Assembly (NCBI GenBank): GCA_963837775.1
Contig: CAWIOX010000030.1
Location: forward strand, 124,001 to 188,000
Source: CAWIOX01 sp963837775
Lineage (GTDB): Bacteria; Pseudomonadota; Gammaproteobacteria; Burkholderiales; Burkholderiaceae_D
Reading direction: 5' to 3'
DNA: 64,000 nucleotides
The notes below the pieces were generated by a model. That model was not told the DNA's origin. It saw only the letters and a program-made list of their open reading frames with translations, and made no database searches. Shown in pieces: positions 17,087 to 26,590 of this stretch. The first letter of the stretch is position 1. The number at the start of each line of letters is the position of its first letter. The translations under genes were made by a program, and so were the position numbers.

Positions 17087-17641
17087 TTGTTGCAAAAAAC
17101 TGCATCAGGGGTAAGCATTCCTGAAGACTTGATATTGGTCGGATACGTATCTGGCGCCTATGGTATTCATGGGTGGGTGCGTATCAGGCCATATTCTGTT
17201 GATGCGGATGCTTTGCTTACTGCAAAGACATGGTGGCTGGATAAGCCTGAGCTGCATGATGTTGATTCAATGCAGGTCAAAATCCACGGTGAAGATGTGG
17301 TTGCCCAGTTGATGGGTGTATCAGGTCGCGATGCAGCCGAAGCGCTCAAGGGCGCAACGGTACAGATTTCACGCAGTCATTTCCCGGCACTCTCGGATGA
17401 CGAGTATTACTGGCTTGATTTGATTGGTCTTGAAGTCGAAAACCTGCAGGGCGAACATCTGGGTGTGGTCAGGGACTTGATGGACAATGGCGCACATCCG
17501 ATTTTGAGGGTGCAAGTGCCGGCTGTTGTCGAACAAGAGAAGCCGTCGCCTGAGATGCTGATTCCGTTCGTAGATCAATTTGTGAAAACTGTTGATCGCT
17601 CGGCAAAGAAAATCACGGTGGACTGGAGTCGGGATTATTAG
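17087..17641 (+). CDS. rimM: Ribosome maturation factor RimM
   Basis: This 184-residue factor helps 30S head maturation and binds S19. The start of the RimM domain (LVGYVSGAYGIHGWVRIRPY) and the PRC-barrel C-terminal part (YYWLDLIGLEV, then MLIPFVDQFVKTVD) are visible. It starts with TTG directly after the rpsP stop; no better start exists before the conserved region. Translational coupling with rpsP is likely. Confidence 0.95.
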   Translation: MLQKTASGVSIPEDLILVGYVSGAYGIHGWVRIRPYSVDADALLTAKTWWLDKPELHDVDSMQVKIHGEDVVAQLMGVSGRDAAEALKGATVQISRSHFPALSDDEYYWLDLIGLEVENLQGEHLGVVRDLMDNGAHPILRVQVPAVVEQEKPSPEMLIPFVDQFVKTVDRSAKKITVDWSRDY

Positions 17642-17688
17642 CCCGTTGCCGATCATGTTTTTGGGGTGGATGCTGATGGAGGTGCGCG

Positions 17689-18435
17689 ATGCAGTTTGAT
17701 GTCATCACGCTGTTTCCGGAAATGTTCACGGCAATTACGCAGTCGGGTATCACCCGGCGCGCGTTTGAGCAAAAAAAATGTGAGCTGGCGCTTTGGAATC
17801 CGCGTGATTTCACTGCTGACAGGCATCGTACCGTGGATGACCGTCCGTACGGCGGCGGTCCCGGTATGGTGATGCTTTGCAAGCCGCTGGAAGATGCGGT
17901 TGATGCTGCCAGGCAGCGTCAGATACAGCAAGGCTTGGTGACTCCCAGGGTGGTGTATTTATCACCGCAGGGTCGACCGCTTACGCATCAACGCGTGATG
18001 CAGTTGAGTCAGGAGCCAGGTCTGGTCTTGTTATGCGGGCGCTATGAGGCAGTCGATCAGCGTTTGCTGGATCGTTGCGTGGATGAAGAAATCAGCCTCG
18101 GCGATTTTGTCTTGTCCGGTGGCGAGTTGCCGGCAATGGCATTGATGGATGCGGTCATCAGGCAGTTGCCCGGTGTGCTGCATGATGATGCCTCTGCGGT
18201 TGAAGATAGCTTTGTGAATGGCTTGCTGGATTGTCCGCACTATACTCGGCCAGAGAGTTATAGCGGCATAGCTGTACCTTCTGTGCTGATGGGCGGAAAT
18301 CATGCCGAGATTGAGAAATGGCGGCGTGAGCGGGCGCTGGAAGCGACTGCAAAAAAACGTCCGGATTTACTCGGAAATGCACGCATAGCAGGTTGTTTGA
18401 CGCGTGCAGATGAGAAATTTTTAAGTAGTTTGTAG
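17689..18435 (+). CDS. trmD: tRNA (guanine37-N1)-methyltransferase
   Basis: This 248-residue SPOUT methyltransferase makes m1G37 in tRNAs, which prevents frameshifting. MQFDVITLFPEMFTAITQSG at the start, the DDRPYGGGPGMVM segment and the knot region GRYEAVDQRLLD with SLGDFVLSGGELPAMALMDA are typical. A GGAGG site lies 9 bp upstream. The frame is intact. Confidence 0.98.
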   Translation: MQFDVITLFPEMFTAITQSGITRRAFEQKKCELALWNPRDFTADRHRTVDDRPYGGGPGMVMLCKPLEDAVDAARQRQIQQGLVTPRVVYLSPQGRPLTHQRVMQLSQEPGLVLLCGRYEAVDQRLLDRCVDEEISLGDFVLSGGELPAMALMDAVIRQLPGVLHDDASAVEDSFVNGLLDCPHYTRPESYSGIAVPSVLMGGNHAEIEKWRRERALEATAKKRPDLLGNARIAGCLTRADEKFLSSL

Positions 18436-18541
18436 TAAAGCGTGGGGAGTGATCTGAGATCCCACTTGTTTAACATCATCCTCTACTGGGCAGTGGCAGT
18501 ATCTGCCAGGAGCGCCAGCAAGATGGTATATGGAGTAAGAA

Positions 18542-18925
18542 ATGAATTTAATTCAGCAACTTGAGCAAGAAGAAATTGCACGTCTGGGCAAGAATATCCC
18601 TGAATTCGCGCCTGGCGATACAGTTATCGTTAACGTGAATGTCGTTGAAGGTACGCGTAAGCGTGCTCAGGCTTACGAAGGCGTTGTAATCTCACGCCGT
18701 AATCGTGGCTTGAATTCAAACTTCATCGTACGTAAAATTTCATCTGGTGAAGGCGTTGAGCGTACATTCCAATTGTATTCTCCGTTGATCGCTTCGATCG
18801 AAGTCAAGCGTCGTGGTGATGTGCGTCGTGCAAAACTGTACTACTTGCGCGAGCGCTCAGGCAAATCCGCACGTATTAAAGAAAAATTGCCGAATCGTCG
18901 CGCGGTGGCAAAGCAATCCGCGTAA
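18542..18925 (+). CDS. rplS: 50S ribosomal protein L19
   Basis: This 127-residue protein sits at the interface of the 30S and 50S subunits. It begins MNLIQQLEQEEIARLGKNIP and contains the conserved VVEGTRKRAQAYEGVVISRR and YYLRERSGKSARIKEKL segments. It closes the operon, and an intrinsic terminator follows. Confidence 0.99.
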   Translation: MNLIQQLEQEEIARLGKNIPEFAPGDTVIVNVNVVEGTRKRAQAYEGVVISRRNRGLNSNFIVRKISSGEGVERTFQLYSPLIASIEVKRRGDVRRAKLYYLRERSGKSARIKEKLPNRRAVAKQSA

Positions 18926-18950
18926 TATCGGATATGTGAGTTGCACAAGA

Positions 18951-18975
18951 AAGGCACCTTTGGGTGCCTTTTTTT
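18951..18975 (+). terminator. Rho-independent terminator of the rpsP operon
   Basis: AAGGCACC pairs with GGTGCCTT around a TTTG loop, followed by a run of T residues, 25 bp after the rplS stop. Confidence 0.92.
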
Positions 18976-18997
18976 GCTTTTAAATCCAGGAATCATC

Positions 18998-19669
18998 TTG
19001 TCAAAACTGATTTTCGATCCACAAAGTATTCCTGTTGAGTCAATGGCAGGGGAGATGCCGGTCAAGCCTGAACAGCTTGTACCGGATTGGTTGCGTGCGC
19101 GTTTTGCCAGCCCACCTATTTGGACGCCCGAAGTGACTGATGAACATCGTGCACGAAATACGCTGGTGTTGCCAAAACCTGCCTCTGTATTGATTCCGAT
19201 TGTAGCAAGGGATACAGGGCTTACCATGTTGTTCACGCAGCGTACTGCGCATCTGACGGATCATGCCGGCCAAGTCAGTTTTCCTGGCGGACGTGCCGAA
19301 GAGAGTGATGCGTCTCCGATTGAAACAGCATTGCGCGAGACCGAAGAAGAGGTCGGTCTGCATAGGCGTCATGTGGATGTGTTGGGCGTGTTGCCCGAGT
19401 ATTTTACCGTGACCGGCTATCGGGTGACGCCGGTGGTTTCTCTTGTGCAGCCGCCTTTTGATTTACAGGCTGATCCGTTTGAGGTTGCCGAAATTTTTGA
19501 GGTGCCGCTTGCATTCCTGATGGATGGGCGGCATCACCAGCGTCGCACAGTGACAGTCCCGAGCGGTGTTGGCCGGCGTACATTTTATGCAATACAGTAT
19601 GACCGATTTTTCATATGGGGAGCCACCGCAGGAATGCTGCGAAATCTCTTTCATTTTTTGCGAGCCTGA
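18998..19669 (+). CDS. nudL: Nudix hydrolase, CoA pyrophosphatase type
   Basis: This 223-residue protein carries a Nudix box from the GGRAEESDASP segment to RETEEEVGL, preceded by the subgroup signature LFTQRTAHLTDHAGQVSFPG, which marks the NudL/CoA-diphosphatase family that cleaves coenzyme A to phosphopantetheine and 3',5'-ADP. The TTG at 18998 is taken as start: it follows CCAGG and lies after the terminator, whereas an upstream start would begin inside the terminator hairpin. Substrate preference is inferred from the family. Confidence 0.88.
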   Translation: MSKLIFDPQSIPVESMAGEMPVKPEQLVPDWLRARFASPPIWTPEVTDEHRARNTLVLPKPASVLIPIVARDTGLTMLFTQRTAHLTDHAGQVSFPGGRAEESDASPIETALRETEEEVGLHRRHVDVLGVLPEYFTVTGYRVTPVVSLVQPPFDLQADPFEVAEIFEVPLAFLMDGRHHQRRTVTVPSGVGRRTFYAIQYDRFFIWGATAGMLRNLFHFLRA

Positions 19670-19779
19670 TCTCGCATTTCGATATGAGGCACTGTTATTT
19701 TGATAGTGCATCACTAATCCTTTGATTCTCGCGGTAGGCTGCGCTATCGTAGAGTTTGCCCGATAATTTACATGGTCCG

Positions 19780-20736
19780 ATGACATTCCTATCTATCTTG
19801 TGTGCGCTGCTGATCGAACAACTCAAGCCATTGCGCGCTGATAATCCAATTTATGCAGAGGTTAAAGCGCTTGCGGCGCGTATGGAGGGCTGGTTTAATG
19901 CCGGTCATGCACGCCATGGCCAGCGTGGCTGGATTGTCATGATGTTGATACTCATGGTGCCGACAGCCATCGTGTACTGGTTATGCGCCCTGATTAGCCC
20001 ATTGGCTGCACTTGCATGGAATGTCGTGATCGTCTATTTAACACTGGGCTTTCGTCATTACAGCCATTATTTTTCATCGATTCAACTGGCATTGAACAAT
20101 GGCGACGACGCGACTGCACGCGCACTGCTTGCCGACTGGACCAGGCGGGATACGGTCGGTATGGAAGTCGATGAAATTTCACGCATAGCGGTGGAAAAAG
20201 CCTTGATCACGTCGCATCGTAATGTGTTTGGCGTATTTTTCTGGTTCCTGATGCCTTTGGGGCCTGCATGCGCGGTCATGTACCGAGTTGCTGAATATCT
20301 GGCGCGGGCCTGGAATGAGCCGAATCACATGCACAATGAGGCATTTGGTAATTTTGCAGAGCGTGCTTTTTATTATATAGACTGGATTCCTGCTCGTCTG
20401 ACCGCTGTTGCCTTTGCAATTGTCGGCAATTTTGAAGATGCGATATATGCCTGGCGCAATTTTGCAGACCGTTGGCAGGATGAGGCGCGCGGGATTATTC
20501 TATCTGCTGGCGGTGGTGCGATGGGTTATCGACTTGGTACACCTACTGAAAAGGCAATAAATGTCTTGCCTGCAGATGCAGCAACGGTAGATTCCATCGG
20601 GATGGAGGCGGAAAGCCTGCCTGGGGAGGAGCCTACGGTGAGGGCGCTGCAAAGTACCGTGGGCTTGGTCTGGCGTGCGCTCTTGCTGTGGATGATGATG
20701 TTGTTGCTGTTGTCGATTACAGTATGGTTCGGCTAA
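19780..20736 (+). CDS. CobD/CbiB-family membrane protein
   Basis: This 318-residue inner-membrane protein has helices near residues 5-15, 50-90, 150-175, 205-230 and at the C-terminus, together with FFWFLMPLGPACAVMYRVAE and FNFAERAFYYIDWIPARLTA-like segments resembling CobD/CbiB (adenosylcobinamide-phosphate synthase) and AmpE. Betaproteobacteria commonly carry this divergent paralogue next to nudL, away from cobalamin genes, so true cobalamin synthesis is doubtful. ATG at 19780 starts with MTFLSILCALLIEQLKPLR, the conserved beginning. Confidence 0.75.
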   Translation: MTFLSILCALLIEQLKPLRADNPIYAEVKALAARMEGWFNAGHARHGQRGWIVMMLILMVPTAIVYWLCALISPLAALAWNVVIVYLTLGFRHYSHYFSSIQLALNNGDDATARALLADWTRRDTVGMEVDEISRIAVEKALITSHRNVFGVFFWFLMPLGPACAVMYRVAEYLARAWNEPNHMHNEAFGNFAERAFYYIDWIPARLTAVAFAIVGNFEDAIYAWRNFADRWQDEARGIILSAGGGAMGYRLGTPTEKAINVLPADAATVDSIGMEAESLPGEEPTVRALQSTVGLVWRALLLWMMMLLLLSITVWFG

Positions 20737-20893
20737 CAGTCGCAGGAAAGCAAGATTGCGATGTAGCTTGAGTTTAGAGGAATGCTTTCAAGTCTTCTAT
20801 AAGATATAATACGTAAGAATTTTAGAGACTTGTTGCTACTTAATGGCATTAAGCAAACACGAATAGCCTTCGCTATAGAAATAAGCCGCACAC

Positions 20894-21226
20894 ATGGCCG
20901 ATCCTGACAAAACCAAAAAAACAGCTAAACGCGAGTTTTTCATCCAAGGTGTCACCAGCAATGGCCGGCAGTTTCGTCCCAGCGATTGGGCCGAGCGACT
21001 GTGCGGTGTAATGTCCTGTTTTCGTCCTGAGGGTGGCAGGAATGGACATCTTCAATACTCGCCTTATGTTCGGCCGATCTTGTTGAATGGGATTCGTTCA
21101 GTGGTCGTGAATGAAGAACTGCGAGAAATTGAACCGCTGGCATATCATTTCGTGATGAATTTCGCCAAGGATAACGACCTGCAGGTCGTCAATGCATGTT
21201 TGCTGCCTGAACCTGAAGGTAAGTAA
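20894..21226 (+). CDS. DUF3579 protein
   Basis: This 110-residue protein has the DUF3579 features: FFIQGVTSNGRQFRPSDWAE near the start and RSVVVNEELREIEPLAYHFV later. The family is conserved in Betaproteobacteria and commonly sits next to argF/argG, as here, where it is convergent with argG. Function is unknown. Being small and soluble with no catalytic motif, it may be an accessory or regulatory protein. Confidence 0.85.
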   Translation: MADPDKTKKTAKREFFIQGVTSNGRQFRPSDWAERLCGVMSCFRPEGGRNGHLQYSPYVRPILLNGIRSVVVNEELREIEPLAYHFVMNFAKDNDLQVVNACLLPEPEGK

Positions 21227-21292
21227 CTCTGACCGTATATCTGTAGTTATCTGAAATCTTCCTCATGATTCGGTATTTTGATTTACCGATGT

Positions 21293-21321
21293 AAAAAAAT
21301 CCGCGAAAGGCGGATTTTTTT
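21293..21321. terminator. Bidirectional rho-independent terminator
   Basis: The symmetrical hairpin AAAAAAATCCGC-GAAAG-GCGGATTTTTTT lies between the convergent DUF3579 and argG genes and works for both strands. Confidence 0.92.
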
Positions 21322-21402
21322 ATGCGCAATGCACTTAGAACGTGCGAGGAATAAGTTGCGGATTTATTCTCTACACGTCCCTTATGGTTGATGTGAATAC
21401 GC

Positions 21403-22635
21403 TTAACTACCGCGTTTCGCGCGAGCATTGGCTGCAATACGCATGCGCAGTGCATTGAGCTTGATGAAACCACCGGCATCGGCCTGATTATAGGCGCCGC
21501 CATCTTCGTCGAAGGTGGCGATGTTCATGTCGAACAGCGAATCGGTCTTGGAGTCGCGGGCGACGACGATAACATTGCCTTTGTACAGTTTCAGGCGTAC
21601 CCAGCCGTTGACGCATTGCTGTGTCTGGTCGATCAGGGTTTGCAGCGCAACGCGCTCAGGTGCCCACCAGTAGCCGTTGTAAATCATGCTGGCGTAACGC
21701 GGCATCAAATCATCTTTCAAGTGAGCCACTTCGCGGTCCAGAGTGATCGATTCGATTGCACGGTGCGCACGCAACATGATGGTGCCGCCCGGGGTTTCAT
21801 AGCAGCCGCGTGATTTCATGCCGACATAGCGGTTTTCCACCAGATCGAGACGGCCGATGCCGTGCTTGCCGCCGAGACGGTTCAGTTCGGTCAATACGGT
21901 AGCAGGTGACAGGCGCTTGCCGTTCAGTGCGACGATGTCGCCTTTTTCGAATTCGACATCGAGGTATTCTGCGGCATCGGGAGCTGCTTCCGGGCTGACG
22001 GTCCAGCGCCACATGGATTCCTCGGCTTCTGCACTTGGGTTTTCCAGATGGCGGCCTTCAAAGCTGATGTGCAGCAGGTTGGCATCCATCGAATAAGGCG
22101 CACCGCCATTCTTGTGTTTCATGTCGATTTCGATGCCGGCGTCTTCTGCATACTTCAGCAGTTTTTCGCGTGACAGCAGATCCCATTCGCGCCATGGAGC
22201 GATGATCTTGACATTTGGCATCAGCGCATAAGCACCCAGCTCGAAACGTACCTGGTCATTGCCTTTGCCGGTTGCGCCGTGAGAAATGGTATCTGCACCG
22301 GTTTCTCGGGCGATTTCGATGAGGCGTTTGGCAATCAGCGGGCGGGCGATCGACGTACCGAGCAGATATTCACCTTCATATACGGTGTTGGCGCGGAACA
22401 TCGGGAATACGAAATCGCGTACGAATTCTTCGCGTACATCGTCGATGTAGATGTTTTCCGGTTTGATGCCGAATTTGATGGCTTTCTGACGCGCCGGTTC
22501 CAGTTCTTCACCTTGGCCGAGATCGGCGGTGAAGGTGACGATTTCGCATTGGTAATTATCTTGTAGCCATTTCAGGATCACTGAGGTGTCCAGGCCGCCG
22601 GAGTAGGCGAGTACGACTTTTTTGATGTCAGACAT
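21403..22635 (-). CDS. argG: Argininosuccinate synthase
   Basis: This 410-residue cytosolic enzyme joins citrulline and aspartate using ATP in arginine synthesis. The PP-loop motif AYSGGLDTSVILKWL lies at the N-terminus; TISHGATGKGNDQVRFELG and NGGAPYSMDANLLHISFEGR mark the substrate sites. The frame is intact. It lies 130 bp downstream of argF on the same strand, so the two probably share control. Confidence 0.98.
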   Translation of the reverse strand: MSDIKKVVLAYSGGLDTSVILKWLQDNYQCEIVTFTADLGQGEELEPARQKAIKFGIKPENIYIDDVREEFVRDFVFPMFRANTVYEGEYLLGTSIARPLIAKRLIEIARETGADTISHGATGKGNDQVRFELGAYALMPNVKIIAPWREWDLLSREKLLKYAEDAGIEIDMKHKNGGAPYSMDANLLHISFEGRHLENPSAEAEESMWRWTVSPEAAPDAAEYLDVEFEKGDIVALNGKRLSPATVLTELNRLGGKHGIGRLDLVENRYVGMKSRGCYETPGGTIMLRAHRAIESITLDREVAHLKDDLMPRYASMIYNGYWWAPERVALQTLIDQTQQCVNGWVRLKLYKGNVIVVARDSKTDSLFDMNIATFDEDGGAYNQADAGGFIKLNALRMRIAANARAKRGS

Positions 22636-22765
22636 GATTCAACCTTTTGATGATTCAACAATACAATCTAATTTTTTAATCGGTATCTGCATAGCGCCAG
22701 GTGAGTAGCAGGCGATTGCAGGATAATCAACGCACATGGCTCGAACGTGTTGCCCCTGGATAGCT

Positions 22766-23684
22766 TCAAGAAACAATTTTTCCGACTACCAGATATTCTA
22801 GCAAGGCTTTTTGCACATGCAGGCGATTCTCTGCTTCGTCCCATACCACTGACTGCGGGCCGTCGATCACTTCAGCGCCGACTTCCTCGCCGCGGTGGGC
22901 CGGCAGGCAGTGCATGAACAAGGCATCCGGTTTGGCGCGAGCCATTTTTTCGCCATCGACTATCCAGCCGTCGAAAGCTTGCAGACGTGCGGCATTTTCA
23001 GCTTCATAACCCATGCTGGTCCAGACGTCGGTGGTAACCAGATCGGTATCGGCACAGGCATCGGACGGATCGGCAAACAGGGTGTAGCGCGTATTGTTGG
23101 CTGATACCAGGTTTCGGGTCGATCTCGTAGCCCTTGGGGGTTGAGACATTGAGGTGGAAACCGAATACTTCAGCCGCCTGCAGCCAGGAATACAGCATGT
23201 TGTTCGCATCACCGATCCAGGCCACGGTCTTGCCGGCGATCGAGCCGCGATGCTCGATGTAGGTGAAGACGTCCGCCAGTACCTGGCACGGGTGGTGTTC
23301 ATTGGTCAGGCCGTTGATGACCGGAACCCGGGAATGGGCTGCGAAGCGTTCGATGATGTCCTGGCCGAAGGTGCGGATCATGATGATGTCGCACATGCGG
23401 GACATCACTTGTGCCGCGTCTTCAACCGGTTCGCCGCGTCCGAGCTGGCTGTCGCGGGTATTGAGGTAGATCGCCGCGCCGCCCAGTTGCTGCATGCCTG
23501 CCTCAAAGGATAAGCGAGTGCGTGTCGAGCTTTTCTCAAAAACCATCACCAGGGTTCGATCCAGCAACAGATGATGCGGCTCGTAGTTCTTGAACTTGCG
23601 TTTGATGATACGCGCGCGCTCGATCACGTACTCGAACTCGGCAAGCGTGAAATCGGAAAATTGCAGGAAGTGTTTGATAGCCAT
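22766..23684 (-). CDS. argF: Ornithine carbamoyltransferase, one frame interruption
   Basis: This enzyme makes citrulline from ornithine and carbamoyl phosphate. The carbamoyl-phosphate site FEKSSTRTRLSFEAGMQQLG is near residue 52; HPCQVLADVFTYIEH and the C-terminal FMHCLPAHRGEEV complete the family pattern. One extra base at about 23109 (AAACCTGG for AAACTGG on the minus strand) changes KLVSANNTRYTLFAD to a wrong frame. The repaired length is about 305 residues, as expected. As an arginine pathway gene next to an intact argG, it is probably functional and the indel a reading error. Confidence 0.93.
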
Positions 23685-23860
23685 AATTGAATACGGCGGC
23701 TAGGGGGCGCCTGCCGCCGTTGTTATGTAACTGTTTAATTATAAGGGATTTTATCGGACCGAAGCCGGTTTGCTCGCCACCCGGATCGATTGCGTTATCT
23801 TGATTTAAACAATAGGCAATACATTGCTGAATAAATGATGCTTCGTCAATACAAATCTGG

Positions 23861-24751
23861 TCAATACAGGGTTTGCGCCGATTCATGCAGCAGTTGTGCA
23901 TACAGCGCATGGCGCATGCGCGTGATCTGGCCTGATTCGACTGCCGCCAGAACGGCGCAGCTGGGCTCGATCAAGTGACGGCAATTGTAGAATTTGCAGC
24001 TGCCAAGAAATGGCGAAAACTCGCGGAAAGCACGCTCCAGCATGCCTTCCGACAAGTGATACAGTCCAAATTCCTGAAAACCGGGAGAGTCGATGATCGC
24101 GGTATCATCGCCGATCCGATACAGCCGGGTGAAAGTGGTCGTGTGCTTGCCGGTATCGAGCGCAGCGGAAATTTCGCGGGTGGCGATGTCGGCATCCGGC
24201 ACCAGCAAATTGATCAGCGATGATTTTCCCATGCCGGACTGGCCGATCAAGATGGTCGACTGGCCGGCCAGCAAGGGCGCAAGCAGCGTGCAGGTGGCTT
24301 CCGGCTGGGTGCGTGCCGACACTTCATGAATCGGATAACCGAGCGCCGCATACGGCTTGAGCCGTTCGCGGGTCTTGGGCAGCAATTCGGCAACGTCGGT
24401 CTTGTTGAGGATGATGTGCACCGCAACGCCTGCCGCTTCGGCCGCAATCAGGGAGCGGGAAATCAGGTCATCCGAAAACCCCGGTTCAGTTGCGACCACG
24501 ATGAAGAGCTGCGTGACATTGGCCGCCAGCAGCTTGGATTTGTATTGATCCGAACGGTACAGCAGGGTTTTTCGCTCTGCGATGGATTCGATGACGCCTT
24601 GGTCCAGCGAGGTTTTTTTCAGGTTGACGATGTCGCCGACCGCCACATCGCTTTTTTTGCCGCGGGTGACGCAGTGCAGTTTGACGGCGTCGGCTTCGAC
24701 AAAGTAATGGCGGCCATGCGCGGCGATGACGGTGCCGGAGAAAGTGCTCAT
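23861..24751 (-). CDS. rsgA: Ribosome small subunit GTPase RsgA
   Basis: This 296-residue circularly permuted GTPase assists late 30S assembly. An N-terminal OB fold is followed by the permuted G motifs: NKTD (G4) precedes the P-loop GQSGMGKSSLINLL (G1) and DSPGF (G3). A C-terminal zinc-binding segment has the CKFYNCRH and EPSC cysteines and histidine. It lies 14 bp downstream of phhB on the same strand, suggesting co-transcription. Confidence 0.96.
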   Translation of the reverse strand: MSTFSGTVIAAHGRHYFVEADAVKLHCVTRGKKSDVAVGDIVNLKKTSLDQGVIESIAERKTLLYRSDQYKSKLLAANVTQLFIVVATEPGFSDDLISRSLIAAEAAGVAVHIILNKTDVAELLPKTRERLKPYAALGYPIHEVSARTQPEATCTLLAPLLAGQSTILIGQSGMGKSSLINLLVPDADIATREISAALDTGKHTTTFTRLYRIGDDTAIIDSPGFQEFGLYHLSEGMLERAFREFSPFLGSCKFYNCRHLIEPSCAVLAAVESGQITRMRHALYAQLLHESAQTLY

Positions 24752-24765
24752 CAGGCGGGTGTCAG

Positions 24766-25116
24766 TCAGGAGAAGGATTGATTGAAAATCGTATCGATTT
24801 TGGCAGCGCAGATGAAATCGTTTTCCGAGATCCCGCCGCGGCCGTCATTGACCGTATGGGTGTCGAATTTCACGACGCAGCGATTGTAGGTCACGATCAG
24901 TTCCGGATGATGGTCTTCGGCATGAATCACGTAGGCGATCGCATTGATGAAGGCCAGCGTTTCGTAGTAATCCTTGAAGGCAAAGGTCTTGACGATGCGC
25001 GCACCTTCTTGTGTCCAACTGTCGACGGCGGTGAGATATTCGGTAATCTGGGCCTCAGTCAGACCGGTGACGGTGTGCTGGCATTTTTTTTCAAGCAAGT
25101 CATTATGGGTGATCAT
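24766..25116 (-). CDS. phhB: Pterin-4a-carbinolamine dehydratase
   Basis: This 116-residue enzyme regenerates tetrahydrobiopterin cofactor for aromatic amino acid hydroxylases. The active-site histidines appear in AYVIHAEDHHPELIVTYNRC and the later TH in KFDTHTVNDGRGG. The length matches the family. It is 14 bp from both rsgA and the M48 peptidase gene, forming a tight three-gene unit. No phenylalanine hydroxylase gene lies in the window. Confidence 0.93.
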   Translation of the reverse strand: MITHNDLLEKKCQHTVTGLTEAQITEYLTAVDSWTQEGARIVKTFAFKDYYETLAFINAIAYVIHAEDHHPELIVTYNRCVVKFDTHTVNDGRGGISENDFICAAKIDTIFNQSFS

Positions 25117-25130
25117 GGCGGTTTCCTGTT

Positions 25131-26387
25131 TTATGCGGCGAGTAACTTACTGATCCTGATGCTGGCTGGCGGATGTGAATCGTAGAAAGCCGAATGCAGC
25201 GGGTCGGGTGTCAGGGTTGATGCATTGTCTTCATACAGTTTTACCAGCGCCGAGACCAGATCCTGCGACTGGGTATGTTTCGCGGCGAAGGCGTCTGCTT
25301 CGAATTCGTGCTTGCGCGACGTGATCGAGTTCAGTGGCGACAGCAGGAAGGTGAAGACCGGCAAGGCCAGCATGAACAGGATCAGCGCCATCGCATCATT
25401 TTGGGCCAGCAGCATCGGATCGACCCCGAGGCCGGTATAGAACCAGACTTGCTTTTTAAGGTAGCCCAGCAAGGCCAGAAAGCCGAGCGAAATCGCAAAC
25501 ATCACGACGATCCGTTTGAGCACATGTTTCATTTTGAAATGGCCGAGTTCATGCGCCAGAACGGCTTCGATTTCTTCCGGCGCCAGGCGCGACAGCAGGG
25601 TATCGAAGAAAACGATGCGTTTGGCTGCGCCGAAGCCGGAGAAATAGGCATTGCCATGCGCGCTGCGCTTGGAGCCGTCCATCACGTACAAACCCTTGGA
25701 GGCAAAACCGACACGCTGCATCAGGCCCTCGATACGGGTGCGCAGATTTTCATCGGTCAATGGGGTGAATTTATTGAACAGCGGCGCGATGACGGTCGGG
25801 TACAGTGCCAGCATCAGGAGCTGGAAGCCGCTCCAGACCAGCCACGCATACAACCACCACGCGTCGCCTGATTTTTCCATCAGGGAAAGCATGACCCAGA
25901 TCAGCGGCAGGCCAATGACCGCGCCGATCACGGTGTTTTTCAGTATGTCGGTAAAGAACAAGCGCGGCGACATCTTGTTGAAGCCGAACCTGGCTTCCAG
26001 AACGAATTGCCTGTAATAATCAAACGGCAGGTCGATCAGGCCCGAAATCAATGCAAAAGCAGCGAGCAAGCCAATCTGATAGCTCATGCCCGGCCCGGTG
26101 AACTGGTACAACGAGACCGACAGCCACTGCAGGCCGCCCAGCAGCGTGAAGCCGATCAATACAGCCGCGTTCAGCAGCAGTGACAGCAGGCCCAGTTTGG
26201 TTTTGGCAACCGTGTAGTCAGCGGCTTTCTGATGGGCCGACAATGTGATTTTGCCGGTGAATTCGGCCGGCACTGCGGCACGGTGGCGCAGCACATGCCT
26301 GATGTGGCGCGAACCGAGCCAGAAGCGCACGATCAAGGTGAGCAGCAGGAAGCCGACGAACAAAATTGAAAACCCGAGTGAATACAT
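25131..26387 (-). CDS. M48 membrane metallopeptidase (Ste24-like)
   Basis: This 418-residue integral membrane zinc protease has about six hydrophobic segments, including one at the N-terminus. The zinc-binding motif HELGH lies near residue 278 (VLAHELGHFKMKHVLKR) and the third ligand Glu near residue 350 (RKHEFEADAFAAKHT). The NAYFSGFGAAKRIVFFDTLL segment is typical of the Ste24/CaaX-protease-1 subgroup. It is first in the unit with phhB and rsgA. Its role is probably membrane-protein quality control; the substrate is unknown. Confidence 0.93.
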   Translation of the reverse strand: MYSLGFSILFVGFLLLTLIVRFWLGSRHIRHVLRHRAAVPAEFTGKITLSAHQKAADYTVAKTKLGLLSLLLNAAVLIGFTLLGGLQWLSVSLYQFTGPGMSYQIGLLAAFALISGLIDLPFDYYRQFVLEARFGFNKMSPRLFFTDILKNTVIGAVIGLPLIWVMLSLMEKSGDAWWLYAWLVWSGFQLLMLALYPTVIAPLFNKFTPLTDENLRTRIEGLMQRVGFASKGLYVMDGSKRSAHGNAYFSGFGAAKRIVFFDTLLSRLAPEEIEAVLAHELGHFKMKHVLKRIVVMFAISLGFLALLGYLKKQVWFYTGLGVDPMLLAQNDAMALILFMLALPVFTFLLSPLNSITSRKHEFEADAFAAKHTQSQDLVSALVKLYEDNASTLTPDPLHSAFYDSHPPASIRISKLLAA

Positions 26388-26590
26388 GGTGTGCCTGTGA
26401 GAAAATGGCTGCTTGCCAAGTCACCGTGCAAAAATAACTTGCACATTTTTGCTGCTCGTCGCTGGCGCACTGCTGCGTTGTCTGCCGCTTGCAGTGCTGG
26501 CACTGCGGCGCGTCAGACGCCTTGCATTGCATCCAGCCACGATCGCCAAAATGCCCAACTTATGCTTGCACAGCTCCTAAAGGAAGAATT